Shown piece by piece: positions 1 through 6,388 of a DNA stretch of 7,753 bases. Made by a program: the position numbers and the translations under genes. The stretch comes from Flavobacteriales bacterium (GTDB lineage Bacteria; Bacteroidota; Bacteroidia; Flavobacteriales_D; Sanyastnellaceae). Under the pieces are notes generated by a model. The model was not told where the DNA came from, ran no database searches, and saw nothing but the letters and a program-made list of their open reading frames with translations. The DNA lies in contig JAIYCK010000058.1 in NCBI GenBank assembly GCA_027488055.1, positions 1 through 7,753 on the forward strand, written 5' to 3'. Within the stretch, counting starts at the first letter, position 1. Every line of letters begins with the position of its first letter.

Positions 1-385
1 CGCGTTTTTCTTTGTCCATGATTTCACTCACCAAGGTGATGGCTGCACCCAATTCACCGGCCAATCCAAGCCCTGCAAAAAAGCGAACGGCCGCATACTG
101 ATGCACATCCACTACAAAGGCATTGGCGATATTGGCCAAGGAATACATCAAGATGGATCCAAACAATATGCTTTTGCGGCCTTTTTTGTCGCCCAAAATG
201 CCCCACAAAAGTCCGCCGACCAGCATACCGCCCATCTGCCATAAAAACAGCAAATAGTCATATTTGTCGATCATAGCGGGATCGGTGATGCCAATGCCAA
301 TCAGGCTTTTTTTGCTCACCATATTGAACAGCTGCAAGTCATAGATGTCCACGAAGTAGCCGAGGGAGGCTACAAATACGGTCAT
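1..385 (-). CDS. Major facilitator superfamily (MFS) transporter, N-terminal part only
   Basis: This is a multi-pass secondary transporter of the inner membrane, cut by the left window edge after 128 codons. The reading frame was taken directly from the minus strand. The first helix reads MTVFVASLGYFVDIYDLQLF, with the acidic D13/D16 pair common in sugar- and metabolite-type MFS carriers. MFS motif A is clear in the loop after helix 2: GILGDKKGRK at residues 62-71. Helix 4 carries RFFAGLGLAGELG (101-113). The frame is closed upstream by a stop at 437-439. The start is uncertain: ATG at 385 follows an A-rich stretch (AAATAAAAAAATA) typical of Bacteroidota starts, but TTG at 418 would add 11 residues (LQTHGSNKKIW) and give a more usual cytoplasmic tail before helix 1. 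The substrate cannot be told. The gene lies 266 nt beyond the end of ccmF and is probably a separate unit, with no evident role in haem handling. Confidence 0.9.
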   Translation of the reverse strand, partial: MTVFVASLGYFVDIYDLQLFNMVSKKSLIGIGITDPAMIDKYDYLLFLWQMGGMLVGGLLWGILGDKKGRKSILFGSILMYSLANIANAFVVDVHQYAAVRFFAGLGLAGELGAAITLVSEIMDKEKR

Positions 386-447
386 CCATATTTTTTTATT
401 TGATCCGTGTGTCTGCAAGGCGATAAGTTGTATGCGTTAGGGTGCGG

Positions 448-480
448 CAAGATAAATAAATTGAATCGAAGCCCATGCAA
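448..480 (-). promoter_or_regulatory. Weak candidate promoter for the MFS transporter
   Basis: On the minus strand a TATCTTG element (448-454) resembles the first part of the Bacteroidota -7 box TAnnTTTG but is not a full match. A TTG (478-480) sits 23 nt upstream, at the long end of the spacing usually accepted for the -33 element. The predicted transcription start would lie about 20 to 60 nt before the two possible start codons. This is inferred from position and partial similarity only. Confidence 0.22.
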
Positions 481-560
481 TTAGGGAAACAAAACCCGAC
501 ACAATGGATCATTGCAAGTGGAAACGCATCGGACCATCAAAGGTCTTTATCATGTCGTTT

Positions 561-597
561 GGATCGGATCCATGCATCATGCAAGAGATTGTGCAAT
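561..597. repeat. Cluster of three short inverted repeats in the ccmF-MFS gap
   Basis: Two 11-nt odd-centred palindromes stand almost side by side: GGATCGGATCC (561-571) and TGCATCATGCA (573-583), with centres 12 nt apart. A third, imperfectly centred one (ATTG-TG-CAAT, 588-597) follows. The arms have no loop and no following T-run on either strand, so they do not look like an intrinsic terminator. Protein-binding half-sites are one possibility, as is chance. The rest of the 386-651 gap shows no credible gene or RNA. Confidence 0.35.
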
Positions 598-651
598 ACC
601 ACGGCGCATCGCATTTACATGGGGCATTGGCCCTTCGCGCTGATCGTGTGC

Positions 652-3522
652 TTACTTCTTGCGTGCAATCTTATACCGGTGACGAATCGCCATTACGGTG
701 CCAATTACCATCACCAAGCAGCCTATCCACAACACATTGATTTGTGGAAACACTTGAGCGGTCATGATGAGCATGTCGCGGTCGAGTGAACTGTGTTTCT
801 GCACGGTCAACTCAATGCCTTCTGCTTTTTGTTGGAGCGCCAACAACATCTTAAATCCTTTGGACTCGATGGGATACGGAAAAGGACTTCCATTCACATC
901 GACCATCGGGATAATCAATTGCTCGGTGCGTTGCTTGGAGCCAAGGGTCACATAAGCGCGTTTTCCATGGGTGCCTTCGGGCAGTCCTTCAGGGATGTCG
1001 GTGATATCGATCAGACTGTCGATCTTCATGGAGATGACTTCCGTGAGCGCAATGTCTTGTCCCACCTCAACGGTGCCTGTTTTGGGTTCCAAATAACCTT
1101 CTTCTTCGGCGGCCTTCAGCTCCGTGTCGGTGTATTTGATAAAGGTGTACAAGTCATGACCCAAGAAATGCTTCACACTTGGCTCACGGCTATTTCCTTT
1201 GGGCGATTGCAAGATGGTGGGCTCCAGTACAAACAAACGTTCACCCGGTGTGCCTGCTATCCAATTTTCCAAATGTGTTTGCGTATGGCTGTCCATTTCA
1301 CCGGGTGTAATGGCCGTCCAATGTTTGTTGGTTTCAGCATCGGTTAGAAAATCGCCACTCGATGCATGGGTGTCCAATGCGCGGAATGGGAAACCCAAAT
1401 GCTGCACATAACTGCCTTCTTGGTAGGTCTTCGGACGCACATCGAAATACTCCACGGTCACAATGATGCGGTCTCCGCTTTTGATTTTGTCTTTGTAGTG
1501 GACAAAATAATCTCCCATAATAGCAGTGTCACCTTTCAACAACATGATGTCTTCTTTGTCATTGAATTCTTTGTTGATCTTGCTGATGCTCACATCGCTT
1601 CGGGAAATAAAATAGCTTTGCCAAGTGCTAATCACAGCTCCCAGAATCAATAGCGCAAAACCCAAGTGGGCCACGCTGGCGCCCATGAGATCCATCTTGC
1701 CTTTCAATACTCTCCATCCATAATTGGCATTGGCCACAATGGCGAAGTAACAAGCCCATACCAAGATCAACAACATCACGTCCAACGATGCAGTTCGCTC
1801 ATTGCTGTGAATGGCCCAAGCGGTAAGTCCTGTAAACACCAACGAAATCACGATGCTCACGACCAACTTTTTGGCAAAATCGGCAAATGCTGTTTTTTTG
1901 TATTTCAGATATTGTCCAAAGGCAATGATCAAAAACAAGATGAAAGTAAATGGAATCTGGAATTGATGGTAAACTTGAAAACGATCATCGCCAGCGGGCG
2001 CTGAAAAATTGTGTTTACTCATGGATTCCAAAAAGGCCCAACCTGTGCTCTTGTGCAAAGCAGCCAAGGTGGACTCAAATGGAGCCATGAAGATATTGCC
2101 GACATTGATACTTGTGACGACGGTGATTTGAATGCCCATGATCACCAAAATCAATGCACCAATGAACATCCAAAATTCGCGGCTCCAAAGCGCCTCTTCT
2201 TCTTCACCAGCTTTGCGGAATCCTTTGCGATAAGCCAGTACAGACATCACAGCGGTGAGTAGGATGAAAAGCAGACACAATCCCGGAATCATGGTGTCTT
2301 GACCGGGCATGAGTTTATCCAACTCCTCGGCGGTCTTATAGGTCTTGTGCGTAATCAAGTTACCAATGCCCACCACGAATAGAATGCTGCAAACACCTAC
2401 ATAGATGGTGCGCAACAATTTAGTGGGAAGCAGCAAGTAGGTCGTCAAAGCCACGAAGAAAAGCAAGTACACCAGCAATTGGGCAAGAATACCGCTGTCC
2501 ACAAAACTGTGCACAGAACTATCGCCGAGCACGCCGCTGCGGGTAAGGAAGGTGGAATACAGCACCAAGATAAAAGCGCCTACACTGAGTGTCAAAGCGG
2601 CGAAGGTGGAACTCTGCTTGCGTTGATTGATCACCAACAAGTGGGCAGCAGCTACCAATATCAACCAAGGCACCAGCGATGCATTTTCGACCGGATCCCA
2701 TGCCCAGAATCCACCAAATCCAAGCGCTTCATAGGCCCATGCTCCGCCCATCAGAATACCCGTGCCCAAAATCATAATACCAAAGAAGGCCCATGGAATT
2801 GCGGGACGCATCCAACCATTGAGATCTTTGCGCCACATGCCTGCAATCGCATACAAGAAGGGAACCACGGTGGCTGCAAATCCAAGGAAGAGGGTAGGAG
2901 GATGAATGGTCATCCAATAATTTTGCAAAAGCGGATTCAAACCACGACCGTCCATGAAAGGCTGGAGCGAAAGATAATTTGCATTGAGAGTCCATGGCAA
3001 TCCCACGTTGGCAGCGGCTTCGCGCAACATCCCAAATGGATTGCTGCCAAATTGGAAGTCACCAAAGTACACGCCGATCAACATCGACGACAAGAAGACT
3101 TCGACCATGGCCAAAACGGCCATCACCCAAGGTTCCCAATCTTTGGCCCAACGGATGAGACAAAAACCAATGATCACATGCCAGAAGGTCCACAACAAAA
3201 AACTACCTTCTTGCCCTTCCCACATGCAGCTGAAGATATAGCGCAGGGGCATCGAGTTGTTCAAGTGTTCCCATGCGTATTTATATTCGTACAAGTGGTT
3301 GAATAGGATGTAGAGCAGGGTGGCAATGATGCCTATAACGGCCACACCGTGGGTCAGAAAACTCACACGACCAGCCCGCAAAAACAATGTGGATTGCGGG
3401 TTCTTGGCCGCTTTGTAATACGAAAAACTACTGAAAATGGCGGAGATGAAGCTCAGGATCACCAAAAGATTTCCGATGAAACCCGGCCCTGTATGTTCGT
3501 TGAGATATGTGATTGGTTCCAT
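652..3522 (-). CDS. ccmF: CcmF/CcsA-type cytochrome c haem lyase subunit, large form
   Basis: CcmF is the inner-membrane haem lyase that takes haem from CcmE and helps attach it to CXXCH motifs of exported apocytochromes c. Numbering from ATG 3522, the tryptophan-rich WWD haem-handling motif is GFGGFWAWDPVEN (268-280). Four histidines match the haem-ligand positions known in CcmF: H207 (TIHPP) and H338 (VHSF) flank the WWD loop on the periplasmic side, and H294 (AAAHLL) and H619 (VAHLGF) lie in helices. The protein is about 956 residues, against about 650 in E. coli. Much of the excess is a soluble stretch at roughly 635-926 between the last two helices, so it should face the periplasm. ATG 3522 was chosen because MEPITYLNEHTGPGF begins where the family begins; a TTG at 3546 would add eight residues and lies 3 nt beyond the ccmE stop. 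It is the last gene of the ccm operon, and no terminator hairpin was found after it. Confidence 0.96.
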   Translation of the reverse strand: MEPITYLNEHTGPGFIGNLLVILSFISAIFSSFSYYKAAKNPQSTLFLRAGRVSFLTHGVAVIGIIATLLYILFNHLYEYKYAWEHLNNSMPLRYIFSCMWEGQEGSFLLWTFWHVIIGFCLIRWAKDWEPWVMAVLAMVEVFLSSMLIGVYFGDFQFGSNPFGMLREAAANVGLPWTLNANYLSLQPFMDGRGLNPLLQNYWMTIHPPTLFLGFAATVVPFLYAIAGMWRKDLNGWMRPAIPWAFFGIMILGTGILMGGAWAYEALGFGGFWAWDPVENASLVPWLILVAAAHLLVINQRKQSSTFAALTLSVGAFILVLYSTFLTRSGVLGDSSVHSFVDSGILAQLLVYLLFFVALTTYLLLPTKLLRTIYVGVCSILFVVGIGNLITHKTYKTAEELDKLMPGQDTMIPGLCLLFILLTAVMSVLAYRKGFRKAGEEEEALWSREFWMFIGALILVIMGIQITVVTSINVGNIFMAPFESTLAALHKSTGWAFLESMSKHNFSAPAGDDRFQVYHQFQIPFTFILFLIIAFGQYLKYKKTAFADFAKKLVVSIVISLVFTGLTAWAIHSNERTASLDVMLLILVWACYFAIVANANYGWRVLKGKMDLMGASVAHLGFALLILGAVISTWQSYFISRSDVSISKINKEFNDKEDIMLLKGDTAIMGDYFVHYKDKIKSGDRIIVTVEYFDVRPKTYQEGSYVQHLGFPFRALDTHASSGDFLTDAETNKHWTAITPGEMDSHTQTHLENWIAGTPGERLFVLEPTILQSPKGNSREPSVKHFLGHDLYTFIKYTDTELKAAEEEGYLEPKTGTVEVGQDIALTEVISMKIDSLIDITDIPEGLPEGTHGKRAYVTLGSKQRTEQLIIPMVDVNGSPFPYPIESKGFKMLLALQQKAEGIELTVQKHSSLDRDMLIMTAQVFPQINVLWIGCLVMVIGTVMAIRHRYKIARKK

Positions 3523-3549
3523 AAAGGTGCGGCCGTTGGCCTGCAAGTA

Positions 3550-3957
3550 TTATTTGACGTCTGCGCTTAGACTGTGTTTCTGTTCGTTGTATTTGCTAGG
3601 ACATTTCATCAGCATGAAGTTGGCATGAAAAACCTGGTCGTCGCCCATGCTGCCTTCCAATGTCACTGTCTCGGATTGTTCCAACCCCATCGGACGACCT
3701 TGCTTGTCGGTCAATTGTACTTCGCGGCATTCTCCTTTTTGATCGATCACATGGAAGGTGGTGAGATTAGGATTGGTTTGTGCATCGTATCCAATGCCTT
3801 TGGTTTTGTCCAATACACCCACCACTTTTACTTTTTCATTTTTGACCAAAGTGGCTTCGGCAAATGAAACACTGTCCACCGAGGAGGTGAAGGTGCCGAT
3901 CAATACAGCTGCGATGGCAAATACCACCAGCAACAGAACGATGTGTGATTTTTTCAT
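3550..3957 (-). CDS. ccmE: CcmE haem chaperone, cysteine (CxxxY) type
   Basis: CcmE carries haem in the periplasm between CcmC and the lyase CcmF. The 135-residue protein has an N-terminal anchor helix (about 5-22, HIVLLLVVFAIAAVLIG) and then a small beta-barrel OB-fold domain (about 40-115), followed by a short flexible tail. In E. coli the haem is bound covalently to a histidine in an HxxxY motif. Here the position reads MKCPSKYNE, so the ligand is Cys119 with Tyr123. This CxxxY form is known from the System I* variant and appears normal for Bacteroidota. A second cysteine, C77 (GECREV), is also present. The start at 3957 (MKKSHIVLL) lies 4 nt after the ccmD stop. A longer reading from 3996 would run into ccmD and add a charged leader (MHLKRNWTPRNKY) that spoils the anchor, so it was not used. 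Confidence 0.95.
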   Translation of the reverse strand: MKKSHIVLLLVVFAIAAVLIGTFTSSVDSVSFAEATLVKNEKVKVVGVLDKTKGIGYDAQTNPNLTTFHVIDQKGECREVQLTDKQGRPMGLEQSETVTLEGSMGDDQVFHANFMLMKCPSKYNEQKHSLSADVK

Positions 3958-3961
3958 ATAC

Positions 3962-4180
3962 TTATTTCTTGGAGTCCAATTTCTTTTCAAGTGCACTCAC
4001 CTTGCGATCGATGCGCCATATAGCATACAGCAGGCCCAACATCACCACAGCAGCCACAGCGGCCACTACTTTGATTTTACCACTGGAGTAGAAGTATTCT
4101 TCCAATCCATCGGAAGCCTTTGCGTGTGACGACCACAACAACAAAATGAATAGCAGTGATCTATGCCAAAAGGTTCTCAT
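3962..4180 (-). CDS. ccmD: CcmD-family small membrane protein of the haem export complex
   Basis: CcmD is a single-pass protein that joins CcmA, CcmB and CcmC and helps release haem-loaded CcmE. The 72-residue product begins with what looks like a signal peptide (1-22, hydrophobic LLFILLLW followed by SSHAKA). It has the family core YFYSSGKIKVV (29-39), a membrane helix at about 38-55, and the cytoplasmic charged tail WRIDRKVSALEKKL (55-68). The gene starts 20 nt inside the end of ccmC and stops 4 nt before ccmE, a position that strongly supports the call for such a short protein. E. coli CcmD has no cleavable leader; the leader seen here seems common in Bacteroidota members (recalled, not tested). 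Confidence 0.87.
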   Translation of the reverse strand: MRTFWHRSLLFILLLWSSHAKASDGLEEYFYSSGKIKVVAAVAAVVMLGLLYAIWRIDRKVSALEKKLDSKK

Positions 4181-5240
4181 GTGCTTGTTCTATTTTTAAA
4201 ATTCGTAATCTGAGATGATACATCCAATACCCCAAAAGGATAAATCCAAAGGTGGCTGGATAAAATATGGTGCGCAATGAACTGTCGAGATCGTATTGCG
4301 AAAAGGCAGGGTTGCCGCTTTTACCTGGGTGCAAACCTTCGGTGAAGCGGGGCAAAATCATGAGCAATACCACCATCAAAATAAAGGCGAAGATGTTGTA
4401 AATGGCCGACAACTTCCATTTGTTTTCTTCTTGTGTCACGGCATTGCGCAAAATGAAGTACGAAGCATATACAATGAACACCACCAATGCCCCATTGAGC
4501 TGTGGATCACGTGTCCACCAAGTGCCCCAGGTGAAACGGGCCCAAATGCTGCCAGTGATCAATCCCAAGACACAAAACACCAAACCTACGGCTGCGCTCA
4601 TCGCAGCTTTGTTGTCATGGGGTCGCACGCGCTCGGGTTGGATCGGCATGAGCAAGTCGTCGCCACCGCGCTGTCCTCGCATCAATACCTTGATACTTTG
4701 CGCGAAGGAGATGATCATCAGCACAAACATGGTGAACCACATGGGCACATGCCACATGAGGTTGCGAATGGTTTCCATGATGATGGGCTGATAGGGATAA
4801 TTGAAGAATTGAGCTTCGCGGTGCTGAAATAGTGGCATCGTGGTGCGCGCCAAATCAGGGTTCATTGTAAAATCGGTGACCTTGAGCGGTGTCTCTAAAA
4901 ACACTGTGCCGTCGATGTCATTGTTGAGCACAAAGGCAAAGGCTTTGCTGTGCATTTCATTGGGCAAGGTCACTTCTGCTGTCAGGTGGCTCTCATCCGC
5001 GACCTGCGTCACAGTGCAAGGGATGGAAAGGGTGCTATCGTTGATCAAATACAACGCATTGGATCCAGCCGATTGAAAATGGCTGTTGTATCCCACCAAT
5101 TCGAAGGTGTGAGAACCTGGTTTAATTTCGGTAAGATTGGTTTGCAACAGCGCTGGGCTCAGCGGAGTGATAAATGCAAAAACAGCCACATATATCAACA
5201 AGCCGGCACAAAGAAATTTTAAACTGATATGCATTTTCAT
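4161..5240 (-). CDS. ccmC: CcmC haem transfer protein with N-terminal extracytoplasmic domain
   Basis: CcmC binds haem at the outer face of the inner membrane and transfers it to CcmE. The signature is in the second half: the WWD motif FTWGTWWTRDPQL (236-248), with the two flanking periplasmic histidines H164 (MWHVPMW) and H304 (LHPGK). Helices are predicted at about 164-184, 216-236, 250-267, 277-297 and 325-345. The 359-residue length is about 110 more than E. coli CcmC. The extra part is N-terminal: a helix (7-27), then a beta-rich region (about 35-150) that should face the periplasm. Translation may start at ATG 5240 or ATG 5234 (MKMHISLKF); the longer form is reported. The gene follows ccmB by 54 nt, the widest gap in the operon apart from the end, and overlaps ccmD by 20 nt. 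Confidence 0.94.
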   Translation of the reverse strand: MKMHISLKFLCAGLLIYVAVFAFITPLSPALLQTNLTEIKPGSHTFELVGYNSHFQSAGSNALYLINDSTLSIPCTVTQVADESHLTAEVTLPNEMHSKAFAFVLNNDIDGTVFLETPLKVTDFTMNPDLARTTMPLFQHREAQFFNYPYQPIIMETIRNLMWHVPMWFTMFVLMIISFAQSIKVLMRGQRGGDDLLMPIQPERVRPHDNKAAMSAAVGLVFCVLGLITGSIWARFTWGTWWTRDPQLNGALVVFIVYASYFILRNAVTQEENKWKLSAIYNIFAFILMVVLLMILPRFTEGLHPGKSGNPAFSQYDLDSSLRTIFYPATFGFILLGYWMYHLRLRILKIEQAHENLLA

Positions 5241-5294
5241 CGATGACTACTACAAAAAATGGAACACCTTGCAGGACCTAAACAGTCCACTGAT

Positions 5295-5972
5295 TTATTC
5301 TCTCCAAAGGTAAGGGAAGAGAAGATACGACAATACGATTGCCAGCACATTCAATACAATCAAAAGCATCAATTGATAACCATTGGTGGCCCATGTAACG
5401 CCTTCTATTGCTAACCGTGTGAATTTCACTATGGTAATGAGCAATGGCACCACCAGCGGGAATCCTAAAATGGCCATCAAACCTACTCCTTGGCCGGTGC
5501 GCTGTGCCAATGACGCCACAAAGGTCAGCATCGTGCCCAGGCCTGTAGATCCCAAGATCAGACCGGTGATGAGTTGGCCCCAATCCATTTTGATCAACAC
5601 GGCATCGCCAAAGAAAAGCAGAAACAACACCAGACTGAACACATTGAGTACCGCGATTTGTGCGGCATGGTAAAGGCATTTGCTGAGGATGACGGCCCCG
5701 GGTGTGGCCAATGTGTACAAATGCAACAGCTGTGGTTGGTGGGCGCTGTCAAGCGCTTTGTGCATGGCGTTGAAGGAGGTAAACAATCCAGTGACCCACA
5801 GCAAGGCGCCCCAGGTTTGTCCATCGCTTATTTTTTCAAAGGACAAGTAACAAATGAAAATGGTACTGAGCAGGTAAATCACCAACGCAGCGAAATGCTC
5901 TTTCTGGCGGAATTCACTTTTCCACTCCTTTTGCAGCAGGATTTTTATTTCGCGAACCGTGCTCACACCCAT
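5295..5972 (-). CDS. ccmB: CcmB, membrane subunit of the CcmAB haem ABC transporter
   Basis: CcmB is the permease-like partner of the ATPase CcmA; together with CcmC and CcmD they release haem-loaded CcmE. The 225-residue product matches the usual family length of about 220. It begins with an amphipathic charged stretch (ILLQKEWKSEFRQKE, 11-25), then about six hydrophobic segments at about 27-45, 53-70, 90-121, 133-156, 163-183 and 199-220. The conserved proline-rich helix start reads ILGFPLVVPLLI (168-179). The frame is open upstream to 6275, but the sequence before MGVSTVREIK is non-membrane shadow of the DoxX gene, so ATG 5972 is taken. It overlaps the DoxX gene by 10 nt; a GTG at 5966 would instead give a 4-nt GTGA overlap. 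No ccmA is adjacent, which is unusual compared with proteobacterial ccmABCDE operons. Confidence 0.92.
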   Translation of the reverse strand: MGVSTVREIKILLQKEWKSEFRQKEHFAALVIYLLSTIFICYLSFEKISDGQTWGALLWVTGLFTSFNAMHKALDSAHQPQLLHLYTLATPGAVILSKCLYHAAQIAVLNVFSLVLFLLFFGDAVLIKMDWGQLITGLILGSTGLGTMLTFVASLAQRTGQGVGLMAILGFPLVVPLLITIVKFTRLAIEGVTWATNGYQLMLLIVLNVLAIVLSYLLFPYLWRE

Positions 5973-6388
5973 CGGCCCAAACGAGTTTTTTTGATCCAAT
6001 GATCTACACTGATTCTTCCTGCACCATAGAGCGCAATGACTGCAAACCCGGCCAAATAAAGGAAGGCCGATTCGCGATCGCCCATGGGGTCGCCCGCATG
6101 TATCACCAACGCTGCAACGAGCATACAAATGAGGTTGGATATGGACGCCCAACGGGTGAACAAACCGAATACGATCAAGATACAACAGTAGTATTCGGCA
6201 AAAATGGTCAACGCAGCGCTCCAATAGGGGGGAAGCCCAAATGGAGTGGCAAAGTCGTGCTGAATCACATCCCACTTATACCATTTCTTCATGCCGTGTT
6301 CCCAAAACATATAGCCGCCAAAAATCAATCGTGCAGCCAACAAGGTTAGGTCAGTTGCGACCAGTTGAATCGTTTGTTTTGTGTTCAT
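5963..6388 (-). CDS. DoxX-family membrane protein
   Basis: This small four-helix inner-membrane protein has 141 residues. DoxX-type features are the first helix RLIFGGYMFWEHGMKKW (20-36) with its HG-K pattern, a Glu in helix 2 (AEYYCCILIVFGLFTRW, 64-80) followed by the GLFTRW turn, a third helix around 83-97, and the final helix with YLAGFAVIALYGAGRISVD (111-129). The DoxX superfamily includes subunits of thiosulfate:quinone oxidoreductase and proteins linked to redox stress, but most members have no known reaction, and none can be assigned here. It starts in the stop codon of the peptidase gene (ATGA, 6385-6388) and its end overlaps ccmB by 10 nt. It therefore seems to be translated together with the cytochrome c maturation genes. 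A link to thiol or quinone redox chemistry in the same membrane is only a guess. Confidence 0.85.
   Translation of the reverse strand: MNTKQTIQLVATDLTLLAARLIFGGYMFWEHGMKKWYKWDVIQHDFATPFGLPPYWSAALTIFAEYYCCILIVFGLFTRWASISNLICMLVAALVIHAGDPMGDRESAFLYLAGFAVIALYGAGRISVDHWIKKTRLGRWV

Noticed and set aside
54..242. Minus-strand frame of 62 residues at 54-242
   Set aside because: It is a shifted reading of the MFS transporter gene, whose own frame shows MFS motif A and continuous membrane helices.
600..651. Intrinsic terminator after ccmF
   Set aside because: The only hairpin seen on the minus strand is a 4-bp stem (GGGC-CAAT-GCCC, about 620-631) without a U-run, too weak to call.
475..789. Plus-strand frames at 475-789 and 504-740
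   Set aside because: They begin in the gap and run into the 3' end of ccmF on the other strand. The translations are rich in Cys and His with no domain pattern, and no promoter or start region supports them.
2479..3306. Long plus-strand frame of 275 residues opposite ccmF
   Set aside because: It lies wholly antisense to the well-supported WWD and histidine region of ccmF. The translation is low in hydrophobic residues, full of His and Gln, and resembles no family; it is a shadow frame.
3958..3996. Longer ccmE start at 3996
   Set aside because: It would overlap the ccmD coding end and put a charged 13-residue leader before a normal MKK-type anchor start.
5973..6275. Upstream extension of ccmB to 6275
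   Set aside because: The extra 101 residues overlap almost all of the DoxX gene and read as Cys/Arg/His-rich shadow sequence. CcmB proteins begin near the MGVSTVREI position.
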